NCBI GenBank assembly: GCA_947579605.1
Contig: OX388317.1
Span: 11,737,384 to 11,801,383, forward strand
Reading direction: 5' to 3'
Source: Athripsodes cinereus
Lineage: Eukaryota > Arthropoda > Insecta > Trichoptera > Leptoceridae
DNA length: 64,000 nucleotides
Shown here: positions 1 to 10,980 of the stretch, in pieces
Layout of the letters: the number at the start of each line of letters is the position of its first letter
How positions within the stretch are numbered: the first letter of the stretch is position 1
Program-made: the position numbers and the translations under genes
Notes under the pieces: model-generated
What the model was told of the DNA's origin: nothing
Seen by the model: only the letters and a program-made list of their open reading frames with translations
The model's database searches: none

Positions 1-399
1 GGATGACTTGTATGCTCATTGCATAGAGTTTGCCCGCTGGTTAACCTGCCCGTGGCAATTGCCGTGATGATATGTATGTTTTTAATCTTGAAAATACTGC
101 AAAGAGGACAGCAGTCATCATCAATCGTTCATTTACATAATATGTAGAATTTTGAATTTGAATTACCACCCATCTGCTCATTGAGAAGGTATGTTAACGG
201 ACACACTGTGTTTCTGAAAACATTGGTATGCGAAAAATAAAAGAAATAAGAAATATTAATAAATTTCAAAAGCATTTTTTCAGATATTTTATCTACCTAC
301 TTGTAACAATGAATAAACATGTTTCTTCAATGAAGTTATTCATTCTGGGAAATGACTATAACTACAGTAGCTGTATCAAAATTGAAAAACTAATGTTTT
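1..399. other. AT-rich non-coding DNA at window start
   Basis: No gene is seen. A short stretch near base 60 (GCCGTGATGATATG) recalls the edge of the dispersed repeat described at 25.1-25.35 kb, but the match is too short to call. Confidence 0.3.
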
Positions 400-780
400 T
401 TTCCTCAGAGGAGTGGCTGGTGTGTCATTAAGAGACCGTATAAGGAATACGTGTGTTCGTGAGGCTCTCAAGGCGGAACCAGTACTCTTGCATATAGAGA
501 GGTCGCAGTTGCGACGGCTGGGTTACGTTTTCCGCATGCCAGAAGACAGCCTACCAGTTAGATCTTTGGAGGCTGTGGGAGAGGGCAGAAGACCGGTGGG
601 CCGCCCTAGGAGAAGCTGGCAAGGGCAGGTGTCAAACTTGTGTGTTGAAAGGCTTGGTTTGGAGTGGCCAGAGGTCCAGGAAGCAGCAGTGTACAGGGAT
701 CTCTGGAGGAGGTACCTAGGCGCAATGGGCCCCCGACCCAACTAGGACAAGGGGAAGAAGATGTATGTATGTATATACCT
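400..780 (+). mobile_element. LINE 3' fragment: C-terminal tail of a reverse transcriptase
   Basis: An open frame runs from about 413 to 745 (110 codons). It contains the tail typical of many animal LINE polyproteins: SLRDRIRN, then HIERSQLRRLGYVFRMP, then a GRRPVGRPRRSW segment, then a W-rich end (DLWRRYLGAM). RT catalytic motifs are absent, so this is a 5'-truncated insertion. It is much more GC-rich than the flanking DNA and ends just before a (TATG)n-like stretch at about 760-790, which is probably its simple-sequence tail. The 'DRIRN' segment also occurs in the LINE at 54.5 kb, but the rest differs. Clade not assigned. Confidence 0.75.
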
Positions 781-830
781 ATGTATGTTTTTTTTACTAT
801 ATATTTTTTATTGAGAGAGTCGTCTTTCAT

Positions 831-943
831 CTTATAAAGACATTAACAATTAATAATGTCAGTCTTATAAAGACATTAACAATTAATAATGTCAGTCTTA
901 TAAAGACATTAACAATGAATAATGTCAGTCTTATAAAGACTGA
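831..943 (+). repeat. 33-bp minisatellite, about 3.4 units
   Basis: Three units of 33 bp start at 831, 864 and 897 with the sequence CTTATAAAGACATTAACAAT at their heads. A partial fourth unit starts at 930. The units are nearly identical (one T/G change in unit 3). The period is divisible by three, so a frame reads through it, but I see no reason to call it coding. Confidence 0.9.
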
Positions 944-1620
944 TGATAATGTTATTAGAAGACAATATATGTCTCTCTCAAATAACAAAAAGTGGAAAAA
1001 AAAGTGATTTAATTTCATTATGAAATTCCACTACGTAAACACAGAAACAGTGAATAGTAGCTGTATCATTCAATCACATAAATGTTAATCAACTGAAAAA
1101 ATGTATTATTTATATTCAACGCGTCGAGAATGAAACGTTTTCAATTCCAATACTATTTGCTCTTCAAATTACAAAACTCCCACTCAACAGGAAGAATCAT
1201 TCGAAAGTCATTCAACCTCTTTTTTTATTAGAGGTTGCGTTACTTCCAGACATAAAGTTTACATCCTGGTGTGGTAGGGTCACCACCTAAGCCTTCATTT
1301 CACTTTGGCTGGTGATTTAAGGAAGCAGCCTAGAAAATTGAATTTCGTTACTGTTTGCTTTGATTTGAATACAAAATGTTATTAACTTGTCACCATTTCT
1401 GTTGGCGAATAAATGACAAACGTGCTCGGAATAATTGAAGGATTATTCAGATATATTATCATTTCTTTCTTTTATACCCACATAAAAATCCTTATCTTTC
1501 TTTCTCTCTCATACATCTTGGTAACAAAAGCAGAATTATGATATTTCATTAAACTTCATGGTAAAATATTTAGAACATATACGTTGGTACGAGTATACAC
1601 ACGACATGTCTACCGCTATA
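944..1620. other. AT-rich spacer, nothing recognised
   Basis: Low-complexity AT-rich DNA up to the left TIR of the element at 1626. I see no coding or repeat signature beyond short A/T runs. Confidence 0.4.
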
Positions 1621-1933
1621 TAATTGATTCGCTCAAAACAAAAACAGACCATGTGACTTTGATCCAACTTTCGGGAAATCAATAAAAACATCTCAGTGTA
1701 AAAAAAATGTACTATCGTCATGAAATATTAAATATTATCAAATTATTCCATGTTTTATACATACGATTTTGCTCATTTATAATTAAAAAAATAAATAGAA
1801 CATGTATAAAATAAATTTTGAAAAAAATTTATATGGTCTGTTTTTGTTTTGAGAATTTAAAAGTAAAACATCTTGCTCATATTTTAAATGATATATTGAA
1901 ATAAGTGACTTATTTTTTACAATACATCGCACA

Positions 1934-3160
1934 CTATTCTACTCCAGCTTCATTCCCTTCATCCTCATCCGTGTCGGACACAGCCTGCTCCTGATATTCT
2001 TCACACTTAATCAAATTAAAGTAATCATTTTCATTTTCGTTCATGTATTGATTCAGTTTCTTTATGTCATTCAGTTTTTCCTGTTTTATATGAACACTGA
2101 ATGGTTCCCTGTGAATTATTTTATCTTCACCTGCAAGTATCAAATCTTTGGCATTGACTCTGGGTTTTAATATACAAAACGCCTTCCATACATTGGATGA
2201 TGCACATTCCGAGACTGTTATAAAATTTTTGTCTTTTTGGTATAAGAATCTTTTGTATTTTGAAACAAAAAACTTTTCCCCCTTGCATGTAGTCGATTTC
2301 TTAAAAAAATTCATGAAGTGTGTCTTAAAATCAAAAAAAGTTATTTGATTCCTAGTAGTTACATCACACTTCTCCTTAAATAAATCAATCCAGGTCCCAG
2401 GAAGCACAACTTTTTCCTGACGTTTTTTTATTCTTCCTAAAAGAGAGAAGTCCGAGTCACAAGGCAAAAAGGAGTGTCCTCGAGTTGGGAATGTATGTAT
2501 TATGGTTTGGAATCGACTATTGTTTACTAGAGTCTGCAAAAAGTTCGTCATTACAATATTACGATTCTGCCCAGTGCACGCATCACTAAAAAGATAAAGC
2601 GTCGTAACATTTTCGTTGACATGATTATTTATGAAATTTAATAAGCAAGATACTACTTCATTTACTCCATGTTTCGCGTCACATTCTGTCCATGAATAGA
2701 AAAAGGGTTTTTCATCGCTATGCCTGTGTATACCAAATGTGAAGAGCCACAGCTGCCTCAGATAAAATATTTAATTTACTGCCAAATGCGGCACTGGTAC
2801 ATGTGGTATGAAATCAAAACTTATTGTTTCAACATTGACATCAGATTTAGCAAGTTCTTTTGGTTTCTTTAAGTCAAGATGAAATGATCTGGCTTTAGCC
2901 TTATGAATTTTTAGCTGAATTCCAAAAGATCGCTGTGCCTTTGAATTTGCAGTGTTCGTTATAGAATTTTCTAGTTGCGTTTGTTCCGAAATTATTTCCG
3001 AGATAAATTATCTCGGAAATAATTTCGGAACAATCTTCTTTACCCAATTCACATGCTCGTCACCACATGCATTTAACTTTGGAATAAGATTTCTTTTCCA
3101 TGTCGCGACGTTACACTTCCTCTTAGGAGGTCTATCTTCTTCAAACGACGAAGAAGACAT
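1934..3160 (-). pseudogene. DUF7869-type protein gene, two in-frame stops, internal deletion
   Basis: One minus-strand frame runs from ATG at 3160 to TAG at 1934-1936 (about 409 codons). It is interrupted only by TAA at 3008-3010 and TAA at 2771-2773. Order of recognisable parts: an N-terminal basic block with TWKRN...KKIVPKLF (about 3120-3015); a segment ending in SFDFIPHVPVPHL (about 2820-2775); FYLRQLW (2768-2748); a block with W and E (YSWTECDAKHGVNEVVSCLL); SDACTGQNRN (about 2590-2560); FPTRGHSFLPCDSDF (about 2490-2446); and an acidic C-terminus. This order matches, from memory, the insect and cnidarian proteins carrying DUF7869. The Cys-rich and SHYCR blocks usual in the family are missing; a 49-bp palindrome sits exactly where they should be. 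The stop at 2771 lies between HLAVN and IFYLRQLW, so it looks like a point mutation. Function of the family is unknown to me; a transposase role is inferred from the flanking TIRs. Confidence 0.75.
2983..3031. repeat. Perfect 24-bp-arm palindrome inside the gene
   Basis: Left arm 2983-3006 (starts GTTCCGAAATTATTTCCGAG), single central base 3007, right arm 3008-3031. The arms are fully complementary. The palindrome carries one of the two in-frame stops of the surrounding gene and lies at the point where a large part of the family's middle region is missing. Confidence 0.95.
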
Positions 3161-3557
3161 TATTTTAGTGTAATTCATGTCTTTTGTACAAAATTTAACG
3201 TTAAAAGTATCACAAAATACACCTTTACAGCTAGCAAGTATTATGAACACTACTTTCGTACTTTATCTATGTCAACATTTGAGATTTAATGTGAGAGCTG
3301 TAATATTACCAGCGTATAAAACAAAAACCGCCCATTTTTTCTTTCGCGTAAAACAAAAAACAATCATGTGACTGACACGTGGTTGGTTTTTGTTTTAAGC
3401 CAAATCTTTTCGATTGAATTTTGTTAAACAAAAATGTGAATTTCGTTTGTTTTATACATTAGGTTGATGGATAATCTAAAAAAGAACAGTTCTGCATTCG
3501 TAACTCTATTTCGCTAAAATTTTTAGATGGGCTGTTTTTGTTTTGAGCGAATCAATT

Positions 3558-5715
3558 ACATTTTCTTACGAACGGTGTATTGTGATACACAGACCGCTAG
3601 GTATCTTTGTGTGAAAATGAAAATTGACTCGTATTGGATATAAGCAGATCAGACAGATAGGGATATTTTTTTTAATTAGAGTGAAAAAAATTAAAATTCC
3701 ATTGGGTATAAATTTTAACAAAAATGAATCAAGACTACGGAAGCAATGTGCAAGAATTGATATTTTGTCCGATCTTCCTTCCCCACAAAAGAAATTGTCT
3801 GAGAAAATAAATTAATATAAAAATAAACGGACAATAAAACAATCGCTATGCACGAAACTTACTAAAAATGTCAAAAGGCGGGTTTATTGCTCAATCAATC
3901 TCAATGTCATGCATTTTGTATGCTTTCATATTACCAGTATATTAGTTGATGTGGATTATGTTTCGGTTTAGGTATTCAACTTTGACTTTCTATAACTTAT
4001 ATTTTTGCTATTTGATTCATTCACAAAACCATCGGCAGCTCTGCTAAGCGTTGTGTAAAAACTAAGTGATATAAAAAAAAACTTTAACGGTTTCATTGTT
4101 GGCAGAATTCATCTGTTTAATGGATCGTGCAATAGTTTCGAAATATTTTTTCTATCACTTTTGATAAAACCTTTGTATTACATCAATTCACTACATTGAA
4201 TGGACGTTTTTTCGGTCGTATTTTGCCTAGAATTTATAATATATTCATTGTTGACTGAACGTATGATTTTTATATTCAATATTTTACTATATATTCTCTT
4301 TATGCGCCAATAACTTTTTTGTTGTGCTTAAAAACCTATCATAGTTGATGAACTAAAATTTGAGATTTGATATAATCAACTTAAATTTATCACTTTTTTC
4401 TCTGGCTATCCACCCGTTGTGAATGATTTTTATTTGTGAATCACGATTTATTAAAAAAAATATAGGTATGTGTATAGGTATGCTATTCAAATTCGTAAGC
4501 CATACTAATTTTAACTAAAAACTTTGAAGCATAAATATTTTTTTAATACTCATGTGTTTCATATGTAATCTAGGTAATATTTTAAAGATTTGATTCACAG
4601 ATGATGTTTTTCGTAAAGAACATGATAAATAAATAAGAGTACGTTATCTTCGAAATGTTTGCGATGGTCAAAGTAGGATAAAATCGGTGTCAAAATATGA
4701 ATAAATTATAACCAAACACGAAATAAATTTTTGGTGTAATACAACAATAGTTCAACAAACAGTGACTATAATAACTAATATTACGTTTTGAACCTTCTAA
4801 TTCCCGTTGAAATGTTGTGTCCGCAGGCTACAGTGAAGGTGGCTTGTTCTCTTTAATTATTTGACTAATGTTCTACTGTTGATATATATATATAGATTAA
4901 AGATATTACAATTTGGGATGTACCTAAATCACAAATTGTACTAATTTATTATCTATTATTCGAACTGCCGTATCAATTGAAGAAAAATAAATCAAAATAA
5001 ATGTAAAATATTTATATTTTATATAAATAAAAAAATTAAAAACACTGTATATTCCTTTTTAATTTTTAACGAGTCAAACGTTTTCAAAACTTACTGTTTC
5101 ATCTTCAGAACTTAACTTTTTAATTTATACAAAATATAGATATTTTACAGTTTCAATGGAATTCCACAACATAAATCACACAATATTTTAAAAATCAAAT
5201 AAATATTTAGCAGGTAACCGGTGGCGTTTTAGAGCAGTCTACTTAAGACAGAAATATAAGGAGAAGACCTTTGTTTAACATTGGAGGTGTTAATTAACAC
5301 ATAGATTTATTACGTACGATATTCTACTTCCTTATTTTAGCAACGTATCATAATTTAGGTTCAGAAACGTCATTTTTTTTCAAATTTTGTAACATGAGAC
5401 ATTGTTACATAGCACTATGTAAATAATATACTACGTATCTATTTTCATAACCGTTTAGAAGCTGTGGAACACTACAATAGTGAGTACGAATACCTAGTAC
5501 GTACTATGAAATAGTTAATCTTTCGGTTGGAAGGAATTAATTTAAATTCAAACACATAAATTTCTGCAACCTCAATCACACCCTTGTTATTTGTATTATT
5601 TACGTAGTAATAATATATGTATAGTTAAATAATATACATTACCTATAAACCAAATATTATGACACTCGATTCTATGGCAAACTATTGAATTTAAAATTAG
5701 AATGCCTTTAAATGT
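3558..5715. other. AT-rich spacer
   Basis: Very AT-rich, with short A/T runs and a (TA)n stretch near 4883. The small open frame near 3624-3815 is rich in K, I and N and shows no family motif. No gene or repeat recognised. Confidence 0.4.
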
Positions 5716-5719
5716 CATT

Positions 5720-6175
5720 GGGAGACCACATAAGAAATACCTACATATGGAAGACTATTGCAACCAAAAATTACACATACGACTTGCTCAGAGATACCTC
5801 ACCTTTCTTGGGCCAAGTATGTATAACCGAATGACCCCAAATATTTTTTATTTAATTTCCCCAAGTGGGAAAACTTAAACAAATTGGTGACGGAATGGCT
5901 CATGGAGAGGGGCAGAAGGGAGTCTTAGAGAGATCTGACGAAAATAATACAATAACTACTAACTCTTTCGTGAATCCAACTCGCACGTACTAAATGACTT
6001 GACGCACATAACGATGATCTATTATTATTTTTGACGTTCATACAATTTTTTTTTTATTATTTTTTAAATTGTTATGATTTATTGTATTCAAGTGTAGGTA
6101 CACGTAAAACTTGTATTTTTTTGGTATTGTTCCAGAACAGACCTAAATAGTCAAGTGGTGCAATATATTCCATAA
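5720..6175 (+). mobile_element. Jockey/CR1-like LINE 3' fragment
   Basis: At about 5770-5870 one frame gives QKLHIRLAQRYLTFLGPSMY followed by NRMTPNIFYL. After a frameshift, about 5878-5927 gives LVTEWLMERGRRES. Both align with the minus-strand LINE tail at 7013-7438 (TTFAQRHYIHLAPRIYNKII and LLTRWLMDRGREL), so the two are related families or diverged copies. An AT-rich 3' untranslated tail follows, including TTCCAGAACAGA near 6130, which resembles the 3' hairpin of the other copy. The fragment is 5'-truncated and frameshifted. Confidence 0.65.
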
Positions 6176-6179
6176 TGGT

Positions 6180-6715
6180 GATCTTTTGGTTTGTTTATAT
6201 TAACTATGTTGGATAGAAAAATTTACTAGACTCTGAATGCCAAATGCCATTTGAATGTCAAAAAAACATACTATTACTAAGATCTTTAGAGATTGTAGGA
6301 TAGAATAAAATACTGGTGGAATCCTCCAGAAAAAGTTGGCCATAAATAAATAATTAATTTGAATATCTGATAACCTTTTAATTATGTTTTAACAAATGTA
6401 TAATTCATATGTCTATCATATCTTATCATATTATGCTGAGAATATATAAATATGTTGTTATCGTGTTGGTAATAGTCTACTGAAACACGATATAAAGCGA
6501 TAATACTCGTAATAATATGAAGCTACTTTGGTGATCGTTTTGTCTGTTAAATCCAATACCTTGTGCACGCATGACAAAATATTTCTGAATAATATTTAAC
6601 ACGTGGAAATCACGGAAATCTGGATTTCCGTGGAGGCACATGCCATATTCACGTTAGTAAACGTAGAAAAGTAGAAAAATACTAAAATATACGATGGCGT
6701 AGGTGAAACTTAAAC
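6180..6715. other. AT-rich spacer
   Basis: No coding signal. Contains a small perfect palindrome (CACGGAAATC TG GATTTCCGTG, about 6611-6632). Confidence 0.4.
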
Positions 6716-6718
6716 AAC

Positions 6719-7445
6719 TTTTTTTTTTTTTTTTTTTTTTTTTATTTATTTATTTCCAAAATTTTACATTTTTAAATAACAGTAAAAATCATATTGGAAT
6801 ATAATGCCCCACTAGAACGAAATCTGTTCTGGGGCAATACTAAAATTTTTTTACATTTTACAACACAATAACTATAAAATAATCAAAAGAATAATAAAAC
6901 AAAATAACATAATAAAGAATTTAAAGTATAAAAAATAAGATAATTTAATAATTAAGAATAAACAACACAAATTATAATATGACTACACATACTCGCTCAT
7001 TACATTAAGGCTTTATTTTGTAATATGGATAAGATCATTCTCACACAACTCTCTGCCCCTGTCCATCAACCACCTCGTGAGTAATTTATTTAGGTTATTG
7101 TTATTTGGTAATAGTAAGTCAAGTATGTCTGGGATTATTTTATTGTATATTCGTGGTGCTAAGTGAATGTAATGTCTTTGTGCAAAAGTAGTGTGTACTA
7201 TTGTGGGCTGTAATACAGTTTTGTTTCTGGTATTTATCGCGTGTACATAATTAGGTAGGTATTTTTCCGGGTCTTTGTGCAGCTTTTTAACAATTGTCTT
7301 GATATACAACTGGCGTATATCCAAAACACCGAACTCAGAAAACAATAGGTTCGTCGAGTATCTGTATGGTTTCCGGGATATGACTTTGAGTAATGCTTTT
7401 TGGGCTATTAAAATAGGGTAAATGTTTGTTTTAGCCATACCACCC
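6719..7445 (-). mobile_element. Jockey/CR1-like LINE 3' end with poly-A tail
   Basis: Read on the minus strand, a 141-codon open frame (7438-7013) is followed by an AT-rich 3' untranslated region and a long poly-A run (poly-T at about 6720-6743 on the plus strand). The protein begins at WGG...ILIAQKALLKVI, the tail that follows the RT thumb in Jockey/CR1-type LINEs (QK...R/K-I, then the Y-S-x-x-LF-x-x-x-x-VLDIRQLY block). It ends with LLTRWLMDRGREL. RT catalytic motifs are missing, so it is 5'-truncated near 7445. The 3' untranslated part (about 6806-6836) can fold into a hairpin from GCCCC(A)CTAGAAC and GTTCTGGGGC. Confidence 0.8.
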
Positions 7446-7749
7446 TACTTATATTAAAGCTTTTAGAAAAAAAGTTTAACGTGTATTTGAAGATCTAGTG
7501 GAAAATGTTGAACATCTTCAACACACCTCCATTGTCTTATTTTTATGGTGTGGCAAAGACAAATTAATAAATTAAAGTAAAAGAATTTTTATTCCACATT
7601 GTTTATCTACTAATATCGATACCCCATTTGAGGGAGATACAGTGATAAAATAAAGAGATAAATGTTAGAGAAGACAACTGAAAGCAAAGAGAAATCAATA
7701 CAACAGTCAAAGAATGACCACTGTCAAATTTGCTATTAACTAAATGTAA

Positions 7750-7862
7750 ATATTACAGGTAAGAGAAGCGTAAGAAGGAAGTAAATTCAGTAAGCCAAGG
7801 ACAGATAATAGTGGAGTCCTATGTCCAAAGATGGACAAAATGGTTGAATAAGTAGATATTAC
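7750..7862 (+). mobile_element. Short LINE 3' relic
   Basis: Frameshifted remnants of a common LINE tail: GKRSVRRK at about 7759-7782, then VESYVQRWTKW at about 7815-7848. The latter matches the EAYVQQWT ending known from insect LINEs. The relic at 23.5 kb is of the same general type. Highly decayed. Confidence 0.5.
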
Positions 7863-9100
7863 AAGAAAGATAATGATGGAACAGATTTTACTTAGGAGTG
7901 GGCGCATGTAGACAAAGAAGAAAATAAGTTAAATCAAAATAAAGTATCGATATTATTGATCGAATATATGTACTTGTTGGATGTCCGTTTCATGATAAAT
8001 TGAAAAAAAAACACAGTAGTTATCTTCCAAGTGACTTTTTTCTCCAAATACTAGTAATCGAAGTTAATAAAGTCACAGAAGATAACTAAATAGGTACTGT
8101 ATTTTTTTCCATTTATCTTCAATATAAATTACTTACTTATTATTTCAATTTACATTTTATTATGGCCTAGATATGTCTTCTATGATCTATTGGATAGACA
8201 CTTGGCATTTAGAATAAAAAGAGAATCAAAATAGTAGAATACGAAATCAATAACATTGTTAAATATGCATGGAGTACACCACACGCATACATCAATGATT
8301 CTAAGGAAGCGCTTCATACTAATATATACATGCACTGTAGATAGTGCAATATTGTATGCATTGTGTAAAGACATTCTTGATTTCTAATCAAAAGTTCAAT
8401 TCTACTAGTTGCTGGTTTTGTCAGCGTTGTTGCAGTATTTCCTAATAATTGCTTTATTTTATATCCGCCAATATGTTCTAAGCGTTAACCCTAGAGATGA
8501 TAAATACTAATCTTTAAATTCTCAATCATTCGTTTGAGAGATTGCAACAACAGTAATTCTCTTTGAGAGCAATAATTAAAAAAAATATTGAGACCAGGAT
8601 GTCGACAGTGCCTTCTTAAACACGCTAAATTAATATTTTACAATAATAATTTCCGCAATTTCACGATAAATTTTCGAAATATCGAACCATGTTCGTCTGA
8701 GAGGCGAACGATTATAAATTATCGAACTTTTGAGTAGCCCAGACTTACGTTGTATTTAAATTTGATATTTAAGAATTGTTTAAATAATGTAGTTCATTTA
8801 TCTAATTGGCTGAAAATTAACCATGAATTAACCATCTATCAATTATTACAAATTGAAAGAAAAGCAATTTTTGAGATTTTTTTATAAAAACACGTGAAAT
8901 ATAATATTATGTTGGTTCTAATATGGTATTTTTTTTACCAATTTGATGTCAATAATGTAATCAAGGAAACAACCCATATCAACCAAAACCGAAATTACGG
9001 AAGGTCAAAGACACTAAGAGATCATGAAAAAAGTACTTAGGGCTATAACGAGGGTGACATAGGTCAACTTCAAGGTCATGACCAAAGAGTAGGTAAAACA
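7863..9100. other. AT-rich spacer with one fold-back
   Basis: Apart from the fold-back at 8002-8109, nothing recognisable. Small frames here (for example 8180-8374 minus) carry no motif. Confidence 0.35.
8002..8109. repeat. Fold-back repeat with A/T-run ends
   Basis: Imperfect inverted repeat: AAAAAAACACAGTAGTTATC on the left pairs with ...GATAACTAAATAGGTACTGT and a T-run on the right. Inner pairing continues as AGTGACTTT / AAAGTCAC. Design and ends resemble the larger fold-back at 29.1 kb. Confidence 0.6.
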
Positions 9101-9104
9101 GAGA

Positions 9105-9330
9105 ACTTTATTATTTATTTTCTTTTATTCACATCAACGACTAAAGCCTTTTACAATACATTACAATCTTACAATTTCGTGATAATCATATAAAAAAACA
9201 ATAAATGCATTACGACATCTTACAACTATTAAAGCCCAGGACAATGATAACCAAACAATTGAAGAACTGTACATATTTTAGTCTCTAACTAGTAGTTTTT
9301 AAACATCTAACTCAGAATTATTTTAGTTAA
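9105..9330 (-). repeat. Probable LINE 3' tail, minus strand
   Basis: Starts with TTATTATTTATTTTC and contains AAAGCCTTTTACAATACATT. A near-identical phrase, TAAGCCTTTATACAATACAT, follows a similar A/T-rich start at 56.9 kb. The tail-first orientation suggests minus-strand insertions. No coding part is left. Confidence 0.4.
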
Positions 9331-9334
9331 TATA

Positions 9335-10774
9335 ATAAATAATAACAAGACTTCAATCAACATGCCTAAAAAAAAATCTTGAACATCTACATTCTTGGCT
9401 AATATAAGATTATTAAAAAATATAAGATTCCAACACATAACAGTAATTTGTTTTTTATTTAATAAAAATCATTTTTTCAATACCCTCACGCCATATCCCA
9501 AGTGGGTAGATAAAGAGAACGGAATGCCAAATTAGCCTATCTTAACATATTTGCTTCTTTTGCTTCATACTTACTTACTTCTAACATTCATACTTACTTC
9601 TCACATTCATTCAATTTCTTATACATGCATGCCAATTTCCCATACTCAGTACGCGGATATCCTTTAGAATTTGATTCATATGCTCCAGTCCAGGTTGACT
9701 GTTTTAAATAATGCGTCATCCAGCAGATGAATATTGAGTCAATAAGGGTTGAAAAATTTAACTACATGAAACAAAGCAAACATGAAATTTTTGTGTTTTA
9801 AGTATGTAGATTGCGAAACCCCCGTGATATAAAATATTCTTTTTTTGACATTACGTGGATTATTTTTATGCGGAAAAAAGCTTGAACAAAGAGGAGATAT
9901 TCATACCATTGATTGTATTCATAAGGATCAAAGACGGAAAAAATGGTAGTATAATGAATACCTCGATAGAATAGTAAAAGAAGAAATGCGATTGAATGAT
10001 AATATATGATGACAACAAAAGATTTGCTAGCGATTTGAAGCAGAAAGCTTAAGACAAGAAAGCAATAAAAAATGTGGTATACCTATGGACAACAATGGAG
10101 ATATGGTTTCAACAAGTAAGAATAAGAAATAAATAGTTATACATCTCAAAAACAAAACATGTATTTTGTCAAAAGCTCCAAGAAAACAAAAAAAGCTCAC
10201 CTTTTCGTTTCAAAAAAACTTTGAATAAATAAATAAGATTAAATTTTCTCTCAAATATAACGTCACGTCAAAAATAATTTGTCAATTTCATTTGCTTTGT
10301 TGAACGATATTTGAAAAACGTTTTCCCTTGTACACTCTTTGTGAAAATATCCATTAGAAGAACTTAATTGAAAAGAAAAGACAAAATTGTGTGTTCCGGA
10401 GGTGAAAGAAAAAGTAGGAGAAAAAACTATTTAAAGTTGATCTAAACAAAGAGAATGAAATAAGAAGAAAAAATAAAATGTAGACTGGAATGGTTTCTTC
10501 AACTTCATCATTCTATGCATAGTAAGTAAGAATATTAGAATTAGAGATGTAAGGGATGCCAGACATTTATCTGGTGTTCAACTCAAATTTCCTATGCAGC
10601 CGAATATCATATACAAATTTTAAAAAGTAACTTTCTAAAAAATATTTATTCGTAATTTATTGTAATTGTATTTGGCCTTTGTTGTTCAAATGTTCATGTT
10701 ATTTCAATGACATTGCACATTCAAACATTGGCCTAGATTAAAAGTAATCTCTCAATTTTTACGTTATGGTTTCA
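9335..10774. other. AT-rich spacer
   Basis: No gene. The 9480-9730 stretch (CGCCATATCCCAAGTGGGTA... to CCAGTCCAGGTTGAC) has more balanced composition and looks like an unidentified dispersed repeat, but I find no second good copy here. Confidence 0.35.
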
Positions 10775-10980
10775 AGGCAGTTCAGTCTTGAGCCTCCACT
10801 GAGAATTACAACAATCAGATAGGATGGAGCCGTCCTTTCCCCGGGCCTCGGTATCGTTGGGCTTGTCTCCCAACATACTTAAAGTGACCGACTGCAAACA
10901 GAAACAGGATAAAGCCTCGGACACTTGGACCTCTACAGGGGAGGGGTCCATTTACATGTAGCCCCCCTGACCATAAGAAC

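Larger units (their letters stand above)
1626..3553 (-). mobile_element. TIR-bounded element 1 carrying a DUF7869-type gene
   Basis: A 22-bp perfect inverted repeat occupies 1626-1647 and 3532-3553; it starts GATTCGCTCAAAACAAAAAC read inward. Identity extends outward through AATT (1622-1625 and 3554-3557) and one further T/A, making 27 bp in total. Inside lies the broken gene at 1934-3160 on the minus strand. Motifs of the form AAAACAAAAA(C/A) recur near both ends (about 1636, 1843 as complement, 3318, 3350, 3386 as complement, 3532 as complement). CATGTGACT follows the motif at both 1650 and 3365. This layout (TIRs, subterminal repeats, one gene) is that of a cut-and-paste DNA transposon. 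AATT is either a 4-bp target duplication or the outermost TIR bases; a TA duplication cannot be excluded for this copy alone. Confidence 0.75.

Noticed and set aside
1622..3557. TA as the target duplication of element 1 (Tc1/mariner-like)
   Set aside because: Possible for element 1 alone, but element 2 supports AATT, not TA, and the encoded protein has no mariner motifs.
8640..8740. TTTCGAAATATCGAA / TTATCGAACTTTTG inverted pieces
   Set aside because: Short, imperfect and no defined ends; not enough for an element call.
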